Assembly (NCBI GenBank): GCA_050262615.1 | Contig: JBLNEL010000421.1 | Span: 1-22,897, forward strand | DNA length: 22,897 bases | Direction: 5' to 3' | Source of the DNA: JAUZPB01 sp050262615 | GTDB taxonomy: Bacteria > Bacteroidota > Ignavibacteria > Ignavibacteriales > SURF-24 | In this document: positions 7,648 through 14,928 of the stretch, one piece after another | Layout of the letters: every line of letters begins with the position of its first letter | How positions within the stretch are numbered: position 1 is the first letter of the stretch | Translations under genes and position numbers: made by a program | Notes under the pieces: generated by a model | Told to the model about the DNA's origin: nothing | What the model saw: only the letters and a program-made list of their open reading frames with translations | Databases searched by the model: none

Positions 7648-9359
7648 GCATCCTTCTGTGCCTTACTCCCTGTTTTTTTATTAATCCTGATCTGTTTTCG
7701 CAAGAGATTAAATCGAAAAGATATCTGGATTCACTTTACAACCGGCTTGTTTTGCTGGATAGCCCGGCTTCTGCAGCCCAAAGATCTGTTGCTGCTGGTG
7801 AAACTGAGGATTATTCTTCTCATAAATGCGGCTTTCCCCTTCGGGCAGAGATAAATAGTAATTTTAGTCAGTTCAGCCTTGAACAGCAGAAAAAAATAAC
7901 AGAAAATACAGATAGACCGTCACTTCATACAAGTATTATTTCGCCTTCAGGACATTTCAGGATTTACTATGATACGACTGGCGCTAATTTGCCTCAATAC
8001 GATCCGGCTCTTAGTTCTCATCAAAATGTAAGAATTCTGGCACAGGCGCTTGATTCGGCTTATTCTTTCGAAGTGAATTTTATGAAGTTCCCTCCGCCTC
8101 CTACTGACAGTCTTGGTGGAAGCGAAAAACCATATGACGTTTATATTGAAAACCTCGTTACTCAGGAATATGGATTTACTCAGCCTGGATTTCAATGGGC
8201 CCCTAATAAATACCTGAGTTACATTGAGATTGATAATGATTTCAAGGAAAACTATTTCTATACAAAAGGACTTGTTGCAGCCAGAGCTACAGCTGCACAT
8301 GAATTCCACCATTCAATTCAGGTCGGACGTTATAAGTATACTGACGAAGACCTCTTCTTCCATGAGCTTACTTCAACATCTATGGAGGAGTTCGTCTTCA
8401 GTACTTCTAATGATTATTATATTTACATGAAAAATTATCTGATACAGCCTGAAAAACGTTTTTCAAGCTTCAGCGGCTATGATATAGCTATATGGAATAT
8501 TTTCTTAAAGGAGAGGTTTGGCTATGATATCATTAAAAGACAATGGGAGTTTTTTGTAAATAATCCTGCTCTGAATGCTATTAACTTAAGCCTTCTTGAA
8601 CATAATTCATCCTTCAGAAATGAATTAAATGAGTTCGGTATATGGTCCTTCTATACAAATTACAGGGCAATTCCAGGTAAGTATTTCCCGGAAGCTGCAA
8701 ATTATCCTGCAGCTATCAGACCAAAAGTTGTACAGGAGCTCAAAACTGAGAATTTCCCATTCAGGATCTCCACAGAACCTTTGTCAAATTTCTATATGGG
8801 TGTACTTATAAAAAGCTCTAGCAGGATCGATACGATCATCTCGAAAATAACTGACGGTGATCTGTTACGCGCTTTGGATAACCCGCTAAGCTTTTCACTT
8901 GTGGATTATTCGATAGGTACAGATTCTGTTGCCGGATCAAAAAAAGTTGTTAATAACTATTATTCTCTCCTTTCAGGTTCAAATCTGGGTATTTACCAGG
9001 AAACTGATTTTTTTAATAATATTCTTGTTAACGGTGATGTAATAGAATATTCAGAAACAGATTTTGCGTATCCTAATCCGTTTAACTATCATAACAGACT
9101 GAATAATGACCAGATTAGCCTGCCGGTTCAATATAATGACCTGAAAAATGCCGAAATTTATATCTATACGGCCGGTTTGAATTTGGTTTATAGCGGTAAC
9201 CGTAATATCTTTGCGGATCTTCAAAATAATAAATTTATTGTCACCTGGGACGGTAAAGATTCAAAAGGCAACAGGCTGAAGACAGGTGTTTATATTTATG
9301 TTATAAATTCAAACGGAAATATCAAGAAAGGTAAAATAGTAATTCAGAATGAGCAGTAG
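7617..9359 (+). CDS. T9SS-exported putative zinc metalloprotease (MXAN_6640-like)
   Basis: The start is TTG at 7617, preceded by AAGGCGG at 7605-7611; no in-frame ATG lies nearby and the TTG yields a proper signal peptide (NILLGILLCLTPCFFINPDLFSQ). The 580-residue protein has a zinc-protease signature H228-E-F-H-H232 (AAHEFHHSIQ), and E257 or E258 (TSTSMEEF) lies at the right distance for a gluzincin third ligand. The C-terminus from about residue 482 (FAYPNPFN ... WDGKDSKGNRLKTGVYIYVI) is a T9SS sorting domain with a FlgD-Ig-like end. It resembles putative metalloproteases of the MXAN_6640 group. It overlaps the FG-GAP gene at its 5' end and ccmA by 11 bases at its 3' end. Substrates are unknown. 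Confidence 0.8.
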   Translation: MYKNKRNILLGILLCLTPCFFINPDLFSQEIKSKRYLDSLYNRLVLLDSPASAAQRSVAAGETEDYSSHKCGFPLRAEINSNFSQFSLEQQKKITENTDRPSLHTSIISPSGHFRIYYDTTGANLPQYDPALSSHQNVRILAQALDSAYSFEVNFMKFPPPPTDSLGGSEKPYDVYIENLVTQEYGFTQPGFQWAPNKYLSYIEIDNDFKENYFYTKGLVAARATAAHEFHHSIQVGRYKYTDEDLFFHELTSTSMEEFVFSTSNDYYIYMKNYLIQPEKRFSSFSGYDIAIWNIFLKERFGYDIIKRQWEFFVNNPALNAINLSLLEHNSSFRNELNEFGIWSFYTNYRAIPGKYFPEAANYPAAIRPKVVQELKTENFPFRISTEPLSNFYMGVLIKSSSRIDTIISKITDGDLLRALDNPLSFSLVDYSIGTDSVAGSKKVVNNYYSLLSGSNLGIYQETDFFNNILVNGDVIEYSETDFAYPNPFNYHNRLNNDQISLPVQYNDLKNAEIYIYTAGLNLVYSGNRNIFADLQNNKFIVTWDGKDSKGNRLKTGVYIYVINSNGNIKKGKIVIQNEQ

Positions 9360-9996
9360 TAGCGGCTATCAGCTAAAGGTTGAAAATCTGTCAAAAGTAT
9401 TCGGAAGAAGACTGATCTTCAGGGATATCAGTTTTTGTTTTGATCAGAATGGAATTTTTGGAATTGCAGGGCATAACGGCTCCGGCAAATCTACTTTGGT
9501 AAAGATCCTTACCGGTATAATTGGCGCCAGCAGGGGAAAGGCAACCCACTCTTTAGGAGGAAAAAATATTCCCTCAGACCAGTTGCATGACCATATTGGT
9601 TTTGTAGCTCCTTATCTTGTACTTTATGACGAATTCAGCGCCGAGGAAAACCTGAGGCACTTTGCTAATATAAGGAACATTCCCTATAATAAAGAGAAGG
9701 CTGATAACCTGCTGAATGAGTTCCTGCTCTATGACAGGCGTTTTGATGAGGTAAAAGGATATTCTTCCGGTATGAAGCAGCGACTGAAGTATATTTTTGC
9801 ACTCATGCATTCCCCCTCGCTTCTTGTACTTGATGAGCCTACGTCCAACCTGGATAGTGCTGGCAAAGATACAGTTTACAAGATTATTAAGGATGCATCT
9901 TCTTCATCTATTGTGTTAGTTGCTTCAAATGAAGAAAGCGACCTTTCACTTTGCCGTGAGATCATTCAGATTGAAAAGTATAAGGAGAAATCATGA
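9349..9996 (+). CDS. ccmA: Heme exporter ATP-binding protein CcmA
   Basis: This 215-residue ABC ATPase is followed directly by ccmB and the rest of a ccm cluster, so it is assigned as CcmA, the ATPase of the CcmABCD complex that releases heme-loaded CcmE. Walker A is GHNGSGKST (41-49), the signature is YSSGMKQRL (138-146), and Walker B is LLVLDEP (158-164) with the D-loop SNLD. Two ATPase switches are atypical: the Q-loop glutamine position is Tyr89 (FVAPYLVLYDE), and the H-loop histidine is Asn194 (LVASNEE). Its ATG overlaps the protease gene stop and its TGA overlaps the ccmB ATG (ATGA). On sequence alone it could be a generic ABC-2 ATPase; context decides. Confidence 0.85.
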   Translation: MSSSSGYQLKVENLSKVFGRRLIFRDISFCFDQNGIFGIAGHNGSGKSTLVKILTGIIGASRGKATHSLGGKNIPSDQLHDHIGFVAPYLVLYDEFSAEENLRHFANIRNIPYNKEKADNLLNEFLLYDRRFDEVKGYSSGMKQRLKYIFALMHSPSLLVLDEPTSNLDSAGKDTVYKIIKDASSSSIVLVASNEESDLSLCREIIQIEKYKEKS

Positions 9997-10655
9997 TTAA
10001 AGCCTATTATCTCTTTAAAAAAGATTTTCAATCGGAATTAAGGACCCGCTATGCAATAAATGCCCTTGTAATGTTTATTTTAGTTACAATAAGTGTTATT
10101 TTATTCTCAATCGGCAATGAAAAGATTTCTGAATATTTAACAGGCGGACTATTGTGGGTTGTGATCTTCTTTTCTGCTATGTCGGGACTTTCCAGGGCAT
10201 TTGTCTCAGAAGAGGAGAGGGGAACGGTTTTGACGCTTCATCTTATAGCTTCACCTAATACGGTCTTTACGGGAAAGCTGCTGTTTAACCTTATTCTGGT
10301 CTTTGCTATGAATATCGTTATTGCCTTGCTTTATTCGGTTATTTTTGATTCCTTTGTGCTGAAAAATCTTTCACTTTTTCTCATTTCATTTGTTCTTGGC
10401 AATATCGGGATTGCTGCTGCTTCAACAATTATTGCAGCAATTATTGCAAAAGCAGGTTCAAAGGGAACTTTATACCCCGTACTTTCATTTCCTATATTAC
10501 TACCTTTGATCCTTATGTTACTTGAGTTGACAAAGTTTTCCATAGATGGCGCCGGAATTAGTGAAGCGTATGTTGAACTGACAGTACTGGTCTGCTATGA
10601 TGTGGTCATATTAACGGCCTCATTTTTGCTGTTCGACTTTATTTGGAAAGATTAG
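9993..10655 (+). CDS. ccmB: Heme exporter membrane protein CcmB
   Basis: A 220-residue inner-membrane protein with about six hydrophobic segments and the CcmB-family core (SGLSRAFVSEEERGTVLTLHLIASPNTVFTGKLLFN, corresponding to the Phe..E...G.LE.L..sP....... region). It is the membrane partner of CcmA in the CcmABCD heme-handling complex. Translation is probably coupled to ccmA through the ATGA overlap, with a good AAGGAGA at 9982-9988 inside the ccmA end. It ends 35 bases before ccmC. Confidence 0.92.
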   Translation: MIKAYYLFKKDFQSELRTRYAINALVMFILVTISVILFSIGNEKISEYLTGGLLWVVIFFSAMSGLSRAFVSEEERGTVLTLHLIASPNTVFTGKLLFNLILVFAMNIVIALLYSVIFDSFVLKNLSLFLISFVLGNIGIAAASTIIAAIIAKAGSKGTLYPVLSFPILLPLILMLLELTKFSIDGAGISEAYVELTVLVCYDVVILTASFLLFDFIWKD

Positions 10656-10690
10656 TATATTTACGCAAATAATTTAATCAGGTAAAATAA

Positions 10691-11389
10691 ATGGTTTGGA
10701 AATCAATACTTTTTCTCTTGATGTGTTTTGTGATCATAGGCGGAATATCCTTCCCGATCGTGGAACACCCTACTGCGTGGTATCAGTTTCCTGTTATAAG
10801 AGGCCTGGAGGAGAAGGCAAAGATCATTTTCTTCCATGTTCCAACTGCGTGGCTGACCGTAATAGCGTTTTTAACCTCTACAATATATAGTATTAAGTAT
10901 TTAAGAAAAAAAGATCTGGATGATGACGCTAAATCCTATGCTGCTGCACAGATCGGTATAATTTTCTGTGTGCTTGCAACAGTTACCGGATCAATTTGGG
11001 CAAAATTTAACTGGGGTTCATTCTGGAACTGGGATCCGCGTGAAACCAGTATTTTTGTACTGCTACTTATTTATGGTGCTTTTTTTGCACTTCGCAGCGC
11101 CATTGAGGTTGAAGAGAAAAAAGCCTCACTTTCGGCAGTATACTCAATAATTGCTTTTGTTACTGTTCCTTTCTTTATCTTTATTATGCCCAGGATTATG
11201 CCTGGACTCCATCCGGGTTCAGCTGATGATACTACGTCAGGACCTGTAGTGGATTTTAAGATGAATTCTAATATGCAGCTTGTGTTTTTTATTTCCCTTG
11301 CAACTTTTACAATTTTGTTCTTCTGGATGTGGAAATTAAATTATAAATCGATCATCTATAAAGATAAACTTACCAGAAAAGAATGGTAA
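10691..11389 (+). CDS. ccmC: Heme-handling protein CcmC
   Basis: A 232-residue, six-helix membrane protein of the heme handling family. The tryptophan-rich WWD domain is present as WGSFWNWDP (108-116), flanked by the two heme-ligand histidines, H49 in FFHVPTAW and H174 in GLHPGS, matching H60 and H184 of the E. coli protein in order and context. CcmC presents heme to CcmE at the periplasmic face so that it becomes covalently bound. An AGGT about 8 bases before the ATG serves as ribosome binding site. Confidence 0.95.
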   Translation: MVWKSILFLLMCFVIIGGISFPIVEHPTAWYQFPVIRGLEEKAKIIFFHVPTAWLTVIAFLTSTIYSIKYLRKKDLDDDAKSYAAAQIGIIFCVLATVTGSIWAKFNWGSFWNWDPRETSIFVLLLIYGAFFALRSAIEVEEKKASLSAVYSIIAFVTVPFFIFIMPRIMPGLHPGSADDTTSGPVVDFKMNSNMQLVFFISLATFTILFFWMWKLNYKSIIYKDKLTRKEW

Positions 11390-11482
11390 GCATTGAAATT
11401 ATTAAATTAAATACACTTTTTCAGCGGGAGTTTAAAGCAAAAGCTTAACTTCCAAAAATAAAAAACGATTGTGAGGTAGTAA

Positions 11483-11635
11483 TTGGACGGTTTAATGAAA
11501 TTTATGGAAACTAATTCCATCTATATAGTTCTCTTGATTGTCCTTGTTGTTTGGGGTGGTATATTTTTATTTTTAAACAGCCTGGATAAAAGAATTAAGC
11601 AGATTGAAAAAGAAATTAAAGGGAGTAAGGTATAA
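11483..11635 (+). CDS. ccmD: Short single-helix CcmD-family protein
   Basis: A 50-codon-scale gene fits exactly between ccmC and ccmE. Its TAA overlaps the ccmE ATG (TAATG), indicating translational coupling. The product has one membrane helix (IYIVLLIVLVVWGGIFLFL) followed by a charged, coiled tail (NSLDKRIKQIEKEIKGSKV), which is the topology of CcmD and of the alternative CcmD family found outside Proteobacteria. CcmD stabilises the CcmABC complex and promotes release of holo-CcmE. I prefer TTG 11483 because GAGG (11473-11476) lies six bases before it; ATG 11495 or ATG 11504 would give 46 or 43 residues. Identity rests on position and topology. Confidence 0.75.
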   Translation: MDGLMKFMETNSIYIVLLIVLVVWGGIFLFLNSLDKRIKQIEKEIKGSKV

Positions 11636-12027
11636 TGAAAAATAAATACATTTTCGGCGGCGGAATAATAGTTGTTTTCCTGGGACTGATGATCTATCTT
11701 TTTACTCAGACTAATGTTCAGTATGAAGCTAACTTCGCAACCATTCAGGCTAAAAGCAAAACTTTCAAAGCTACCGGTACCTGGGTCAGAGAGAAGAATT
11801 ATGAAGTTGATCAGGTAAATAAAACTTTCAGCTTTTATATGAAAGATGCCGGTGGCAGGGAAATGAAGGTTGTTTTTGCAGGTAATATGCCGAATAATTT
11901 TGAGGCCGCTCAGAGTGTGGTTGTAACCGGTAAATATAAGGACGGATATTTCCATGCTACTGATGTTCTGACAAAATGTCCTTCTAAATATGAAGGGAAG
12001 CCGAATGTGACTTCATCAGGTATGTAG
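11635..12027 (+). CDS. ccmE: Heme chaperone CcmE, CxxxY variant
   Basis: A 130-residue protein with an N-terminal membrane anchor (GGIIVVFLGLMIYLF) and an OB-fold periplasmic domain (TGTWVRE, SFYMKDAGGREMKVVFAGNMPNNF, VVVTGKY, FHATDVLTKCPSKYEG). CcmE carries heme from CcmC to the CcmF ligase. The classical heme-binding histidine of HxxxY is replaced by Cys: C115-P-S-K-Y119. This CxxxY form is known from archaea, Desulfovibrio and some other bacteria, where ccmH is usually missing; none is seen here. The predicted heme bond is thus to the cysteine. The gene is coupled to ccmD by a TAATG overlap and is followed by a hairpin. Confidence 0.93.
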   Translation: MKNKYIFGGGIIVVFLGLMIYLFTQTNVQYEANFATIQAKSKTFKATGTWVREKNYEVDQVNKTFSFYMKDAGGREMKVVFAGNMPNNFEAAQSVVVTGKYKDGYFHATDVLTKCPSKYEGKPNVTSSGM

Positions 12028-12035
12028 ATTTTTTA

Positions 12036-12063
12036 TCAAAAGCCGGTGAATTCCGGCTTTTGA
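12036..12063 (+). terminator. Hairpin between ccmE and ccmF
   Basis: An 11-bp perfect stem (12036-12046 with 12053-12063, TCAAAAGCCGG against CCGGCTTTTGA) closes a six-base loop 8 bases after ccmE. There is no long T run after it apart from the T4 within the 3' arm, so it may be a weak terminator, a bidirectional one, or an mRNA-stabilising end that lowers ccmF expression relative to ccmA-E. Confidence 0.55.
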
Positions 12064-12199
12064 GTTATTATGGAGTCCATGTTCAAATTGGTAATTCTCC
12101 CTTTGAGTTTGCAAAAAAAACTTACTGCAAAAAATCTGGCAGTAAAATAGTTTGCAGCAAAACAAATCAAGCAGTAATAATAAAAGGATAAAATAATAA

Positions 12200-14614
12200 A
12201 TGATCGGTAGTATTTTACTTACCCTGGCTTTACTGGCAGGCATTACTTCGGTTGTTATGTACTTCTTTACCTATAGAGGTGCAGCCAACACATTGAATAT
12301 TGCCAGGATCAGCTATCATGCAATGACAATTCTGACAATAGTCGCTGCTACAATCTTAATGCATGCAATTCTTACACATCAGTATCAGTATAAATATGTT
12401 TATGAATACAGCGGAAGCGGTCTGTCGCTGGGCTTGACTCTTTCGACGTTTTATGCCGGACAGGAGGGAAGCTTTTTCCTCTGGGCGTTATTTACTGTCA
12501 TTTGCGGCATTATTCTCCAGCAGTACAGCGCTAAACGAGGCGACCTGGAAGCAAGGGTTATGACAATTTATACACTTGCAGCTTCTTTCCTTTTAATAAT
12601 GATCTCCCCATTGTTAAAAAATCCTTTTGCCTATATCTGGTCTGAACCTGTATTTCTGGCAACAGCAAATATTAATCCCTCTTTTTTAAATGCTCCGTTT
12701 ATACAGAATTTCTTATTCAGCGATGGAAATTCAGGCCAGCATTTTGTTAAAATGAGTTCTGAACTTTATTCAGTCCTTCAGTCTAGCGGTATTGCGATAG
12801 GGGATTTTATTATTCAGGGTAAAGGGTTAAATCCTTTGCTGCAGAATTTCTGGATGCAGATACACCCCCCAATGCTCTTTATTGGATTTGCACTCTCAAC
12901 TGTTCCTTTTGCCTTTGCTGTTGCAGCACTGATGAAAAATGAATATAAAGACTGGATTAAGCAGGCATTCCCATGGGTGCTTTCATGCGCTATGATACTT
13001 GGACTTGCTATTATGCTTGGCGGCTACTGGGCATATGGAGTTCTTGGCTGGGGCGGCTACTGGGGCTGGGACCCGGTAGAAAATTCAAGTCTTGTTCCTT
13101 GGCTTGTTTCAGTAGCTTCAATACATACATTGCTTGTTCAGAAAAAAAGCGACTCAAAAAGAGAAGGTAACAGCGGCGTTGGAGAATTTGCAAAGACAAA
13201 TCTCATACTTTCTATAATGACCTATGTGCTTGTCCTTTACAGTACATTCCTTACCAGAAGCGGTATCTTAGGTGATGCATCGGTCCATTCTTTTACAGAT
13301 CCCGGATATACAGTATACCTGTTCCTTGTAATACTGATTTTAAGCTTTACTGTACTTGGATTTGGTATGCTTGCCTACCGCTGGAAATCACTCCAGGGTG
13401 CACCTGCAGATCCTTATAAGAGTATGTTAAACCGCGAACTTGCACTTTTTACTGGTGCAGTTGCTCTTATTGCTTCCGCTGTAATAGTACTGGTTGGCAC
13501 TTCTGCTCCAATATTCAAACAATCGGTTGAAACTAAGTTCTATAATCAGATGAATCTGCCTATAGGCATTATAATAGGACTACTGAACGGACTGAGCCTT
13601 CTTCTTAAATGGAAATCTACTGACAGCAAGGATCTGATGAAAAAATCAGTTATCTCGCTTGTTGTTTCCTTTGCCCTTACTGTAGTATTAGTCCTTCTTG
13701 CAGGTGTAAAGGATGTTATGCTGATTGTGCTTGCTTTCAGCTCAATGTTTGCTTTGGTTACAAATGCCGAGATTGCCTATAAGATCATTCGGGGCAATAA
13801 AATGATGCTTGGGGCATATGTTGCCCACATTGGAATTGCAGTATTTCTTTTAGGTGTGGTTGGCTCAGCAGGTTTCAGCGAGCAGAAACAGATTGAACTT
13901 CCTTTGAATAAGCCGACCCAGGCCTTCGGCTACACACTTACATTTAAAGGCTACGAGCCTTTTGATAATGGTCAGAAATACCATTTTAACATTGAAGTCA
14001 AAAAAGGGAATTCAGCCTCGCTTGTTTCACCGGTAATGTTCTTCAGCCAGTTTAACAACAGTCTGATGAGAGAACCTGATATGTTCTCCGAGATCACAAA
14101 GGATCTTTATGTCTCCCCGCTCGGATATGATGATGGTACAAAAAACCAGGCCAGCGGAAGCGAAATATCATTAGGTAAAGGTGAAAGCAAAACATACGAA
14201 GGTGCAAAGATAACCTTTGCTAATTTTAATTTCCCGAAAGATGCAATGTCTTCTATGATGAACGGCGGCGATTTCCAGATCGGCGCACAGCTTAACGTAG
14301 AATATAATGGTAAAACTCTTGCTGTTGAACCTTTACTGAAAGCTGTTAACGGACAAAAGGAATTTATACCTGTAGAACTGCAGGATGCAAACCTCAGGAT
14401 CCAAATGTCAAATATGGATGCTTCAGGAAAAGTAAACCTTATTGTTTCAAAACTTAATGCTGAAACAGTTCAGACAGCAGGGCCAAAAGAGGTTCTTTCT
14501 GTTGAAGCCAGCATTAAGCCTTTGATTAGCCTTGTCTGGACAGGAGTTCTTTTAATGGTCTTAGGTTTTGTAGTTTCAGTCCTGAGGCGTTCAAAAGAAT
14601 CCCTTCAGCAGTAA
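12200..14614 (+). CDS. ccmF: Cytochrome c heme lyase subunit CcmF
   Basis: This 804-residue polytopic membrane protein is the heme lyase core of cytochrome c maturation, taking heme from CcmE and joining it to the apocytochrome CXXCH. Family marks are GLSLGLTLSTFYAGQEGSFFLWAL, H222 in MQIHPPMLFIG, the WWD domain WGGYWGWDP (284-292), and H363 in LGDASVHSF. It is longer than E. coli CcmF (about 650), with an extended periplasmic region at about 580-770 before the last helix, as is common in this phylum. AAGGA at 12184-12188 is a rather distant ribosome binding site. The 172-base gap from ccmE has the hairpin described above and a TTACTGC/GCAGTAA inverted repeat (12122-12145). No ccmG or ccmH follows in this window. 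Confidence 0.95.
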   Translation: MIGSILLTLALLAGITSVVMYFFTYRGAANTLNIARISYHAMTILTIVAATILMHAILTHQYQYKYVYEYSGSGLSLGLTLSTFYAGQEGSFFLWALFTVICGIILQQYSAKRGDLEARVMTIYTLAASFLLIMISPLLKNPFAYIWSEPVFLATANINPSFLNAPFIQNFLFSDGNSGQHFVKMSSELYSVLQSSGIAIGDFIIQGKGLNPLLQNFWMQIHPPMLFIGFALSTVPFAFAVAALMKNEYKDWIKQAFPWVLSCAMILGLAIMLGGYWAYGVLGWGGYWGWDPVENSSLVPWLVSVASIHTLLVQKKSDSKREGNSGVGEFAKTNLILSIMTYVLVLYSTFLTRSGILGDASVHSFTDPGYTVYLFLVILILSFTVLGFGMLAYRWKSLQGAPADPYKSMLNRELALFTGAVALIASAVIVLVGTSAPIFKQSVETKFYNQMNLPIGIIIGLLNGLSLLLKWKSTDSKDLMKKSVISLVVSFALTVVLVLLAGVKDVMLIVLAFSSMFALVTNAEIAYKIIRGNKMMLGAYVAHIGIAVFLLGVVGSAGFSEQKQIELPLNKPTQAFGYTLTFKGYEPFDNGQKYHFNIEVKKGNSASLVSPVMFFSQFNNSLMREPDMFSEITKDLYVSPLGYDDGTKNQASGSEISLGKGESKTYEGAKITFANFNFPKDAMSSMMNGGDFQIGAQLNVEYNGKTLAVEPLLKAVNGQKEFIPVELQDANLRIQMSNMDASGKVNLIVSKLNAETVQTAGPKEVLSVEASIKPLISLVWTGVLLMVLGFVVSVLRRSKESLQQ

Positions 14615-14928
14615 AATAAAGCTTAGCTGTAAAATAAAACCCATTGTGATTTTACAGTATTCAGTAATCTTTAATGAAAGACTATAAGATTACCTTTAGG
14701 TTCAAAATTTAATTTACACAAATTATTTTACAGTCCCATTAACTGAAAATGCCGTGTCTTCCAAAGAAGATGCGGCATCCTTTTATATCCCAGGTCCTTT
14801 TATATAACATTCTTTTATATATCTAATATTGCATTTCCCAGTTGACCAATCATCACAATTTTATTTCTGGTTTCCCAAAATATCACTATTTTTACTCCCA
14901 GATTTGTGAAGTAACTACAGGAATTTAC
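14615..14928 (+). other. Intergenic stretch after ccmF
   Basis: This 314-base gap holds a weak inverted repeat CTGTAAAAT (14627-14635) / ATTTTACAG (14649-14657) and the stronger terminator listed separately at 14749-14778. Downstream of the terminator, TTTTATAT occurs three times in an AT-rich stretch that probably contains the amylase promoter, but I could not find a TTTG...TAnnTTTG pair. No further gene is seen. Confidence 0.5.
14749..14778 (+). terminator. Terminator of the ccm operon
   Basis: A 13-bp stem (14749-14761 with 14766-14778, ATGCCG...TCTTC against GAAGA...CGGCAT, two G-T pairs) with a CAAA loop, followed by CCTTTTATAT. It lies 134 bases after ccmF and probably closes the long transcript. 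Confidence 0.7.

Noticed and set aside
7947..8312. Minus-strand ORF of 121 codons
   Set aside because: It is opposite the metalloprotease coding region including its HExxH motif and shows no domain.
11390..11482. Inverted repeat AAGC-AAAA-GCTT in the ccmC-ccmD gap as terminator
   Set aside because: The stem is only 4-5 bp with a bulge beyond it, too weak to claim.
14842..14928. Upstream in-frame ATG for the amylase gene
   Set aside because: It would put 29 residues before the signal peptide and lacks a ribosome binding site, whereas ATG 14929 has AGGAA five bases away.
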